From contig JAYESD010000009.1 of the NCBI GenBank assembly GCA_036927565.1, positions 24,395,601-24,459,600 of the forward strand: 64,000 nucleotides of DNA. Direction: 5' to 3'. A program made the translations under genes and the position numbers. The DNA is from Tuctoria greenei. Taxonomy: Eukaryota > Streptophyta > Magnoliopsida > Poales > Poaceae. Within the stretch, counting starts at the first letter, position 1. Every line of letters begins with the position of its first letter. Below, piece after piece: positions 42,855-52,856 of the stretch. The notes beneath the pieces were generated by a model. That model did not search any database and was not told the DNA's origin. It worked only from the letters and a program-made list of their open reading frames with translations.

Positions 42855-44278
42855 TGAATGTGGCCTAGAGGGGGGTGAATAGGCCTTTTGAATTTCCTGC
42901 ACACTTAATAGAACCGTCAAAACTTGGTTAGCCGGACTAGTCCGGTTGTGTGGGTGGACTAGTCCGGTGTGCAAAAATTATGTGTGTTGATCAGGTGTTA
43001 TTTGGGAAAATAAATTTCTTTAGCAGCGGAAATGAGAACAACTGATATTTGTACTTGAGATTAATATAAGAATGCAGGTGTAACTTATAATTGCCTTAAG
43101 TTGATGTTTAGCACTCAAGTGATCTAATGAACAAAATTTAAAGTAAATGAGACGCAAGACACACGAATTTTTCCCGAGGTTCGATCTCACCACGAGATCT
43201 ACGTCCTCGTTTAGGAAGCTCACACAGAGCCGGGTCTCCAACCCTTTCCCTCTTCAAGTCACCACGAAGGCTGACTTGATTCTACTATCACGGGTAATCA
43301 CCAAGTTTGTGGGGCAACCTCACACGTTGAGGGCTCCCACGAGAATTACAATGAAAGAAGTGATTAAATACACTCAAAAGTATTACAATGCAGAGTATGA
43401 GTGTAGAAAGATCAAACCCCAAGAGCTCGCAATGAAAGAACGACGATCTCCCAATCCCGAATCCAAGTGTTCAATTGATTTCACTCTTTTTGAACTTTAG
43501 ATGTGTGGGGAGATGTGTTTTGGGCTCTTGGGACGAAGTGGCGGTGCTAGGGTTTTCTCTTTGATCAGTATTCGACGTGTGTGTTTATAGGAAAGCTGCG
43601 GACTCTCTATTTATAGGGTTTCCAAAAACTAGCCGTTGAAAAACCCTAACACAGGACTAGTCCGGTGCAAGTCCGGACTTGTCCAGCCTCAATGTGTTTT
43701 GAAGTCCAGAAAGTCTGCCGGACTAGTCCGGTCCAACCTCGGACTAGTCCGGTGCTGTGTGAAGGTGACTCCAGAAAGTTCATCGGACTAGTCCGATCTT
43801 CACGAATGGGAGATTCCTGAAAGTTCAACGGACTAGTCCGGTCCATGATCGGACTAGTCCGGTCCCTCAATATGAGAGACTCCAGAAACATCAACGGACT
43901 AGTCCGGTGGATGCACGGACTGGTCCGGTCTCCTTTTAAGTGGGATTCCAGAAAGATGAACGGACTAGTCCGGTCCATGATCGGACTAGTCCGGTGCTTT
44001 GTGAAAGTTAGGTTAATTTTAATCCCTTACCCTCGCGCATAGTTGTGAGCTCTTGGAGTGTGTCTTTCATACACTCCCTATACATTCAAAATCTAATTTA
44101 ATCTTCCAAGCTTCATCAAAGTATCTCTCTTTGAACACCACTTCATTTTTCACCTTTTTGTGTGCATCAAGATGTTTCACTTGTTTGTCCTGCAATCATC
44201 TCAGTAGTTTCATTAGGATCTCATATGTTTGTCATCAATTGGCCAAAACCCACAAGGGATATCCTAGATGCACTTACA
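42855..44278 (-). repeat. G 3' LTR, 1424 bp
   Basis: The plus-strand edges TGAATGTGGCC and GCACTTACA give minus-strand TGTAAGTGC to CCACATTCA. TATA box on the minus strand at 43607-43616 (CTATAAATAG). Motif copies at 42931-42972 and 43650-44000. Nearly identical to 51424-52851, except for a G-run (6 against 12) and scattered substitutions. Confidence 0.9.
43650..44000. repeat. CGGACTAGTCCG motif array in G 3' LTR
   Basis: Eleven copies, mostly perfect, in pairs with a 21-bp period (43831/43852, 43895/43916, 43960/43981). Pair-to-pair distance is about 64 bp, with linkers sharing CCAGAAA. This is the cleanest example of the paired arrangement. Confidence 0.92.
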
Positions 44279-44718
44279 ATCTCCCCCATTTTGGTGATTG
44301 ATGACAACCATTTGAGATATCATAATTGAGAATAAAATCTTGATTTTCATAAGGTGTGCACATATGAGAATAATGATAAGTCCACAAAAAGCTTCTCACA
44401 TATGCTCACACCATATGGTGGGGTGCCTAACCGGTGTGTGATCAACAAGGTGTGATGAAGTAAAGGTAATCAATAATGAGTGTAAAGATAATCATCCAAG
44501 CAACAATAAGCATCACACATAAGAGAAGAAATAGTGCATTACAAGGTTTTAAAATTAAGTACACATGTCCTTGATCACAAAAACATAAAGACACCAACTA
44601 CTCTCAAACTAAAACATAAAGACACCAACTACTCTCAAACTATTAGTCTCAATCTCTCCTAGTCTCAATCTCTCCCCCTTTGGCATCAAGGCACCAAAAA
44701 GGGAAAAATTGAGGGGAA
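44279..44718 (-). other. G polypurine tract and 3' non-coding gap
   Basis: On the minus strand AAAATGGGGGAGAT (44279-44292) directly precedes the 3' LTR, matching the F tract AAAGGGGGAGAT. The rest holds no gene. Two direct duplications are visible: a 31-bp unit around ACATAAAGACACCAACTACT at 44579-44640, and AGTCTCAATCTCTCC twice at 44643-44675. Confidence 0.75.
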
Positions 44719-46209
44719 TCACTCATCGCCACTCTCTTCCTCCGTATCGGTCCGATCCTCATCTTCACCACCATCATCATCATTCGCCGGAGCAGACTCT
44801 TCCTCGGAGTCCTCGAAGGCGGGCGGGGATCCCACCGGCTCAATCTCCAGCTTGTCACAGATAGCTTTGATATTGGCATTGAAATATTGTTGATGCTTCT
44901 TCTGCCTTACCTCAATCTTGCGGCAGCAGGCAAAGATAGAGGTGAGCATTTTGAGCACACCACCGGAGGGTTCATGAGCAGGTGCAGAGCCAGGAGGAGC
45001 AGCTGAAGATATTGTTGCATTCACATCTCGAGCCTATTTAGTCCTCCTCTCAGCTTCAGGGGAGGGAGGTGCATCAGGAGCCGAATGTAGAGTGTACTCG
45101 GTGGGCTTTTGTGGTTTCATCCCCGTATGGTGAACATCCTTGACGAACTCAAGTCCAGTCACCTTCTCAATCATGTACATGATGTACGGGGCATACCTGC
45201 AAGATCTGTTTGGAGTGATTGAGATGTTCACAATGTCATTGTAGATGTATTCAAAGACATTGAACGGTCTTCTCCCACCAATGACCTTCATTAGGGTCCT
45301 CAAAGTTCCTTGAATAGTCCCCGCATCTCCATCTTTTGGGGCTATTGTCTTCCTCAAAATTCTGTTGAGGACCACATAGAAGGGCTTCAAATACTTGATA
45401 GTGGGAGCAACATATAGCATCCTGGTGTCATAGAATGTGAGCTCATCCTTCTCTAGGGGTTGCAGATTGTGGATGACTAGATCATGATCCAAGGTATGCT
45501 CAAGGTGGAGAATCCTTGCACACTCATCATAAGTAACACTATACTTGGAACCATGGGTCATCCAAGTAAGACTGTCTCCATCACCCCGAGCAAAGTAGAA
45601 GGTAGAGTAGAATTGGGTGATCACCTCATTGTTCCAGTCATTCTCAAAGGAAAACAGTTCCTTCAGTCCGTGCCTCTCCAGGGACTCAACCACCTCACGA
45701 AAAGCAGGATACTTCTTTGACTGCATGTACCCAATGTTCACCCATTGACTCTTCACAATGGGATTCATCATCTTCATGTACACATGCTCGTAGTAGTCGG
45801 CATGGAAGTTGCTCCAAAATCTTGGGTCTGAGCATTGCCGAGGTTGAGCATACACATTAACCTGCCTAAAGCTGTCGGCAAGCTCACCCCCTTTTCCAGT
45901 GAATTCCATACTTGAGCGCTGCCTGTTGCGGTGACTTGGATTCTTCATTTTCAAGGGTCCAATGGGACCACTAGCAAGCCCCTTTCCTTTGTTGAGAGTC
46001 CTCTTTGGCCCTGAGGAGCTCTCCCCAGCCTTTCCATGGGCCTTCTTCACAACTACCCTCCTTTTCTTGGGCAAGTTGTCGTCAGAGGGTGGAGAGTGCA
46101 CATTTACATCATGCCTTTTCTTCATGTACCTCTCCTTGGCTCTCTTCACCTTTTCGCGCTCAACTTCTTCATCAACATGGAAGGAGTTGTCATCTGAGCT
46201 TGAAGACAT
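44719..46209 (-). pseudogene. Extra ORF (env-position) of G, one internal amber codon
   Basis: The ATG at 46207-46209 (MSSSSDDNSF) is chosen because the F copy starts the same way; an in-frame ATG seven codons upstream also exists. Features in order: an acidic then Lys/Arg-rich N-terminus (possible nuclear-targeting sequence KKRRVVVKK) and a central domain (FWSNFHADYYEHVYMKMM, LTWMTHGSKYSVTYDECARI, LRKTIAPKDGDAG, NRSCRYAPYIMYMIEKVTG). Then TAG at 45034-45036, and in the same frame a C-terminal domain ending in an acidic tail (EDEDRTDTEEESGDE). No signal peptide or clear membrane span is seen, so an envelope role is not supported. It resembles 'putative plant transposon protein' ORFs of grass elements; function unknown. 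Confidence 0.75.
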
Positions 46210-46230
46210 CGTGCCTAACAAGAAGTTCAT

Positions 46231-47084
46231 GATTTAGATGAGAATGAACTGAGAATGAAGGTGATGTGAGGATTCAAATGTCAGAGACCAAACTTGTCCG
46301 GTGTTAGAGTGCGGACTTGTCCGGTGTACCGGACTAGTCCGTACCTGGGAGCCGGACTAGTCCGGCCTGGCACAAGAACCCTAACAAAACTAGAATCACA
46401 ACTTCTATTTAAGGGTGCAAATGAGCATGAAGGTGAAAGGAATACATCTCTGAAGCTAATGTACTTCCTTGGAATCAAGAGAAATAGGCTAGAACTGGAA
46501 AAGTTGAGAGTTTGACTTTAGGGAGAAATTACCGAGATTTGAGGATTCGCGTTGAAGGAGCACAAATCTGTCCGGATGAGTTTGGAGAGGAGTACCAACT
46601 CGTTGAGGGGAGAATTTCCCACGGAGAAATCTTGGATTTTGAGGGCTCAACTCAAAAATCACCTTTTGGGGGCTACGGTTTGAGAGGTGAGGGTTTAACT
46701 CAAGTGGAGGGAGATTTGAAACGGTTTTGGGCCGGCCAGTTGCTTATATAGGCAGTCGACCGGACTAGTCCGGTCAGAGGGCGGACTAGTCCGGTGTCCC
46801 TAGAAGACCTAGGAAGAGGGATTATCCGGGACTAGTCCGGTGGCAAACCTGACTAGTCCGGTGTTACTGGACAAACTAAGTATTTAGAGATAACTAATAG
46901 TGATCCTAGGACAAGTTTTGCAAATAATCTTGGTGATTATGACCAGAAAGCACTCAACACAAAAACATGGTCATAAATTCCAAGATTTCTTCATTAAAAA
47001 TAGTTTTCTTAGGAGAAAAGAAGGTGAGGGGCAGTTTTAGCAATAAAATGTAACATTTGAAGTATCAACCAGATGTGCAACGTT
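46231..47084. other. G pol/extra-ORF gap with motif copies
   Basis: No coding domain. CGGACTAGTCCG-type copies lie at 46285-46362 (four copies, starts 18-23 bp apart) and 46758-46865 (four copies). On the minus strand this gap lies upstream of the extra ORF, and TTATATAGGC near 46744 could hold a weak TATA on the plus strand. It may carry the promoter or splice acceptor for the extra ORF (inference). Confidence 0.55.
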
Positions 47085-49100
47085 TCAAGCCACATTTCGA
47101 GAGTCAAGAATATTAAGTTCATTCCTAAGTTCACAAAACCTTTTCTCATCCAATGGTTTGGTAAAAATATCAACAAGTTGTTTTTCAGTTCTAACATGTG
47201 AAATAGCAATGTCACCTTTTAATGAATGATCTCTAAGAAAATGATGACAGATATCTATGTGCTTAGTTCTTGAGTGCTCTACTGGGTTGTGTGCAATTTT
47301 TATAGAACTTTCATTGTCACATAGAAGTGGGATATGGTTAAGATTGTAGTCGTAGTCCCTAAGGTTTTGCCACATCCAAAGTAATTGGGCGCAACAGCTA
47401 CCGGCTGCAATATATTATGCTTCTGCTGTGGAAAGGGCAATGGAGTTTTGCTTTTTAGATGACCAAGATACCAGGGACCTACCAAGAAACTGACAAGCCC
47501 CTGACGTGCTCTTTCTATCGACTTTGCATCCTGCATAGCCGGCATCGGAATATCCTATCAAGTTAAATTTGGATCCTTTTGGATACCAAAGGCCCAAGTT
47601 GGGTGTGTGCACAAGGTACCTTAGGATTCTTTTTACAGCAACTAAATGAGACTCTTTACGTGCAGCTTGAAACCTTGCACACAAGCAAACACTAAGCATA
47701 ATATCTGGCCTAGATGCACATAAATAAAGTAAAGAGCCAATCATGGACCGATATACCTTTATATCCACATTTGGACCGTCTTCATTGATGTCGAGATGTC
47801 CATTAGTGGCCACGGGTGTCTTGATGGGCTTGGCTTTGTCCATATTGAATTTCTTGAGAATGTCTTGTGTATATTTGGTTTGGCTTATAAATGTACCTTC
47901 TCTTAGTTGCTTCACTTGGAATCCCAAGAAGAACTTTAATTCGCCCATCATTGACATCTCGAACCAATCTGTCATAATTTTGCTAAACTCTTCACAAAAG
48001 GATTTGTTAGTTGATCCAAAGATAATGTCATCAACGTAAATTTGACATACAAATAAATGATCATCACGATGTTTAGTGAAAAGTTTATAGTCAGCTTTAC
48101 CAATTTTGAATCCATTCTGAATTAGAAAATCTCTAAGACACTCATACCAAGCTCGAGGAGCTTGTTTGAGGCCATAGAGAGCCTTACTCAGTTTGTAGAC
48201 ATGGTTGGGATACTTCGGGTCTTCGAATCCTGGTGGCTGCTCCACATAAACTTCCTCCTTGATTGGGCCGTTTAAGAAAGCGCTTTTGACGTCCATTTGA
48301 TACAGCTTAAAATTATGGTGATTAGCATATGCCAATAAAATACGAATGGACTCAAGTCTAGCTACAGGAGCGAAAGTTTCATCGAAGTCCAAACCTTCAA
48401 CCTGAGAATAACCTTTGGCCACCAATCTTGCCTTATTTCTTGTTACTGCTCCATGTTCATCTTGCTTGTTCCGAAAGACCCATTTAGTTCCAACTATGTT
48501 CGCCTTTGGTCTCTCCACTAGCTCCCATACTTCATTTCTCTTGAAGTTGTTCAACTCCTCTTGCATTGCAATCACCCAGTCTGGATCCCCTAAGGCTTCT
48601 TCCACCCTGTATGGTTCCAGAAAAGACACAAAAGAATAGGATTCACAGAAATTTGCAACTCGAGATCTAGTCGTTACTCCCTTAGTAATATCTCCAATGA
48701 TGTTGTTGACAGGGTGGTCTCTTTGCACGCTCTGGTGTACTCTTGGGTGTGGAGCTTGTGTAGTTGCTTGTTCTTCATTATCTTCATGTGCATTGTCTCC
48801 CCCTAGATCATTGCTTCCATGATGGTCCTGATCTTCTTGATCTTCCTCCTCTTGATCTTGTGCAAGGGCTCCCCCTTGATCATTGCCTCCGTGTTGAGGT
48901 TCATCTTGTGCATTTGAGTCGAATGTTTGCTCTTGTGGTAAGATATTGCCAAGTCCCATTTTCTTTAGTGCTTCATATGGAGCTTCCTCTTCATCTAGCA
49001 CACACTTATCAACTTGCTCCAGTCTCTCTCTGGTCATGTGATTTGTGCATCCGCTATCAAGTACCCATTTTGTTCCACCGGAGGAGTAAGCCTGCAAAAA
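47085..49100 (-). pseudogene. G pol: protease and RT/RNase H, integrase deleted in frame
   Basis: The protease active site reads WVLDSGCTNHMT. At about 49023 the frame passes directly into the acidic linker that follows integrase (LEQVDKC), so the pre-integrase zinc finger and the whole integrase core are absent. RT is intact by eye: WELVERPKANIVGTKWVFRN, DVKSAFLNGPIKEEVYVEQP, and YVDD in CQIYVDDIIFGS. RNase H follows (YSDAGYAGCKVDRKST, LSTAEA) with a single TAA at 47415-47417, then the same frame runs through LLCDNESSIKIAHNPVEHSR to the end at 47085. It should be able to copy RNA only if the stop is suppressed. Confidence 0.88.
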
Positions 49101-49104
49101 AGAA

Positions 49105-51369
49105 TTATTCCTTGGTTTTAGGTACCCAAGCTTGCTTGGGTCCTCTCAGGTTAGTCACAAGAGTCTTGGGCACCCACACACAAGTTTTCAAGTTCTTGTG
49201 TCGTGGCCCTGTATATTTGGCAATGACTCTTCCATTTTTGGCTTTCATAAGAACATAAGAAGCATTAAATGTATGAAACAATATTTGTGATTCAGATTCA
49301 TGAGATTTTTCCTTGACAAAGACAATTCTATTCTTAGCATGATTAGAATTAGGCATGTGTTTGTTCTTATCAAAACCAAGGCCATCTTTGACATTAGGAG
49401 GTCTAGTGACCATATATGCACTGCGTGCATATTTGATCTTCTCATTATCAAAGATGCCGCTTGGAGGGGCATGCATATTACGAGAAGTTGATGTATTAGA
49501 AATAATATTCTTCTTACTAGAGCAAGTGCAAGTTCCGATTGTTGTCGAACTCATATCTTTGGAGAAAGAGCTCTTGGAGGAAGAGGAGTCACTTTGCTTG
49601 AGCGACTCAACTTGCACCTCAAGAATCTTGTTAACTTTTGACAAGTTAGCAAGTTATTCCTTGATTGCAATATGCGAGTCTTCTAGCTTTGAGTAAGTTT
49701 CCTTACTCAAGGCTAGCTCAACTTCAAGCGACTTGTTCTTCTCTCTTTCAAGCTCGAGAAGCTTTTCAACTTCTTGATATCTCTTCCTTTCACGGAGGAG
49801 CATATCTTCTTGTCGATCAAGAAGTTTTTCCTTCTCAAAAATTTCGTTCGACAACATTTCCATTTTCTTTAGAGCAATTTTACTTAGTCCTCTAAACATT
49901 TCTTCGTTATCGCTAGAGCTTTCAAAGTCATCAATAGAGGAATTTAGCGTAGGAGGAGTGAGTCGTACCTTTTTCTTGCCTTCCTTAGCCATAAGGCAAG
50001 TGTGGTTGTTCATGTCCCGTCCTCCCATGTCTGGAAAGAGTGTGGCCTTCATAGTAGGTTTCTAGATTGCAATAGTGGCCATCTCTTCTTCTTCATCGGA
50101 GGAGGACTCGTCGTTTGAGTCTCACTCCTTGCCAATGTGAGCTTGATGGATTTGTCTTCTTTTTCTGAAACTTTTCTTTTCTTGAGATCTTGTTTCCTTC
50201 TTTTTGTTTTCTTCATAGGGGTAGTCCATCATGAAGTGACCATACTCTCCGCAGTTGTAGCAAGTGCGTCGAGCCTTGGATTTTCCTTTGTCCTTGCTTT
50301 TGCCTTCATTTGAGTTGTTGTCGTGTCTTCTTTTCATCATTCGCTTGAACTTCTTGATAAAGAGTACCATTTCCTCATCATCAAGATCGGTGCTCTCATC
50401 ACTTGTATGTCCATCGTCTTGATCTTCACGAGCTTCTTTGAGTTTGGGTCGGCATGTAGCTTTGAGAGCGACCTCTTTCCTTTTGGAGGAAGTGAGTTCG
50501 GCCAAGTATTTGACGTATTTTGCCTCTTTCTCCATCATCGCATGATTTATGATCTTCCCCAACAACTCATCGGGGGTCATTTTGTGAAAACTGGGGCTTT
50601 CTCTAATCATTGAGCAAAGAGTGACATTTCTTGGCATGAAGGCTCTAATCATTCTCTTGACTACCTCGTGATCCGTCCATGTCTTACTTCCATAGGCACG
50701 TATCTTGTTGATGAGTGCCTTCATCCGGTTGTACATGTCTTGAGGTGATTCGCCTTCTTCAATAGTGAATCTCCCCAACTCTACTTCAAGCATTTCGATT
50801 TTTGCTTCACGAACCGATCTATTTCCTTCGTGGGCTGTCTTAAGTGTATCCCGGATTTCCTTTGCACTTTCTAAGCCATCAATCTTGGTGAATTCCTCTC
50901 TGCTTAATGATGATGTGATCACAGCGACGGCTTGTGCATTTCAGTGAATCTCTTGTTCTTGTTCTGGGGTGAGTTCTTCATCCGTGTCCGGGATATCTAT
51001 GCCAGTGCAAACGATGTGCCATAGACTAGGATTTAGGGATATTAGATGCATATTCATGTTGTACTTCCACATTGTATAGTCCCTTCCGTCAAACTGTGGA
51101 GGTTTTCCCATAGGAATGGAAAGATAATGGTTGTTTGAATTGAGACGGTTGTAGTTGTAAGGCTGTCGGGAGTAGTCGTGATGACCGCTCCCCGTCGTCT
51201 TCTCTTCTTCTTTTCCTTTTTGTCCTAGTAGTTTCTTTCTCAGAAGTGCCTTCAATTGTCGCACTTCTTCATCATCATGTGGGCTCTCTTTCAGCACATC
51301 AAAAGCTTTAGTTTCTTGTTCCTCATTAATGTTCATCTTCGAGATATCGTTGTTCTTCTCAGAGGCCAT
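49105..51369 (-). pseudogene. G gag, single frame with four nonsense codons
   Basis: The ATG at 51367-51369 gives MASEKNNDISKMNINEEQ. One frame runs to a TAA at 49105. Internal stops are TGA at 50941, TGA at 50122 (TGG in F), TAG near 50065 and TAA at 49654. The capsid has SIPMGKPPQFDGRDYTMWKY and PSLWHIVCTGIDIP. The knuckle CYNCGEYGHFMMDY has Tyr in place of its last Cys. The C-terminal third is a long Glu/Lys-rich coiled coil (LDRQEDMLLRERKRYQE) and a tail ending PKQAWVPKTKE. Pol begins in a different frame just after. Confidence 0.85.
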
Positions 51370-51407
51370 TGATCTCTCCGAGATGTGAGTTTCTTTGGTG
51401 GAGAACC

Positions 51408-51423
51408 TCGCTCTTATACCAAT
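51408..51423 (-). other. Primer-binding site of G, tRNA-iMet type, changed
   Basis: On the minus strand AATTGGTATAAGAGCG follows the LTR end CACATTCA. The core is TGGTATAAGAGC against the expected TGGTATCAGAGC, one change. Confidence 0.8.
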
Positions 51424-52851
51424 TGAATGTGGCCTAGAGGGGGGGGGGGGTGAATAGGCCTTTTGAATTTCCTGCACACTTAATAGAACCATCAAAACTT
51501 GGTTGGCCGGACTAGTCCGGTTGTGTGGGCGGACTAGTCCGGTGTGCAAAAATTATGTGTGTTCATCAGGTGTTATTTGGGAAAATAAATTTCTTTAGCA
51601 GCGGAAATGAGAACAACTGATATTTGTACTTGAGATTAATATAAGAATGCAGGTGTAACTTATAATTGCCTTAAGTTGATGTTTAGCACTCACGTGATCT
51701 AATGAACAAAATTTAAAGTAAATGAGACGCAAGACACACGAATTTTTCCTGAGGTTCGATCTCACCACGAGATCTACGTCCTCGTTGAGGAAGCTCACAC
51801 AGAGCTGGGTCTCCAGCCCTTTCCCTCTTAAAGTCACCACGAAGGCCGACTTGATTCCACTATCACGGGTAATCACCAAGTTTGTGGGGCAACCTCACAC
51901 GTTGAGGGCTCCCACGAGAATTACAATGAAAGAAGTGATCAAATACACTCAAAAGTATTGCAATGCAGAGTATGAGTGTAGAAAGATGAAACCCCAAGAG
52001 CTCGCAATGAAAGAACGACGATCTCCCAATCCCGAATCCAAGTGTTCAATTGATTTCACTCTTTTGAACTTTAGATGTGTGGGGAGGTGTGTTTTGGGCT
52101 CTTGGGACAAAGTGGCGGCGCTAGGGTTTTCTCTTTGATCAGTATTTGACGTGTGTGTCTATAGGAAAGCCGTGGACTCTCTATTTATAGGGCTTCCAAA
52201 AACTAGCCGTTGAAAAACCCTAACACCGGACTAGTCCGGTGCAATTCCGGACTTGTCCGGTCTCAATGTGTTTTGAAGTCTAGAAAGTCTGCCGGACTAG
52301 TCCGGTCCAACCTCGGACTAGTCCGATGCTGTGTGAAGGTGACTCCAGAAAGTTCATCGGACTAGTCCGATCTCCACGAATGGGAGATTCTAGAAAGTTC
52401 AACAGACTAGTCCGGTCCATGATCGGACTAGTCCGGTCCCTCAATATGAGAGACTCCAGAAACATCAACGGACTAGTCCGCTGGATGCACGGACTGGTCC
52501 GATCTCCTTGTAAGTGGGATTCCAGAAAGATGAACAGACTAGTCCGGTCCATGATCGGACTAGTCCGGTGCTTTGTGAAAGTTACATTAATTTTAATCCC
52601 TTACCCTCGCGCAAAGTTGTGAGCTCGTGGAGTGTGTCTTTCATACACTCCCTAACATTCAAAATCTAATTTGGTCTTCCAAGCTTCATCAAAGTATCTC
52701 TCTTTGAACACCACTTCATTTTTCACCTTTTTGTGTGCATCAAGATGTTTCACTTGTTTGTCCTGCAATCATCTCAGTAGTTTCATTAGGATCTCATATT
52801 TTTGTCATCAATTGGCCAAAACCCACAAGGGATATCCTAGATGCACTTACA
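51424..52851 (-). repeat. G 5' LTR, 1428 bp
   Basis: Near-identical partner of 42855-44278. TATA on the minus strand at 52181-52190. Motif copies at 51507-51545 and 52225-52575 in the same paired arrangement. A run of 12 G at 51439-51450 corresponds to 6 G in the other LTR. Confidence 0.9.
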
Positions 52852-52856
52852 GTCCT

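Larger units (their letters stand above)
42855..52851 (-). mobile_element. SIRE/Maximus-type Ty1/copia element G, nested in F gag, lacks integrase
   Basis: On the minus strand: 5' LTR (52851-51424), primer-binding site, gag, protease, RT, RNase H, extra ORF, polypurine tract and 3' LTR (44278-42855). Its LTRs are very similar to each other. Its gag, pol and extra ORF each remain in a single frame, broken only by nonsense codons. About 1.2 kb of the pre-integrase and integrase region is deleted in frame. It is the youngest insertion in the nest. Confidence 0.92.

Noticed and set aside
45034..46209. True retroviral envelope gene
   Set aside because: No signal peptide, membrane anchor or furin-like site is visible; only the position behind pol suggests env.
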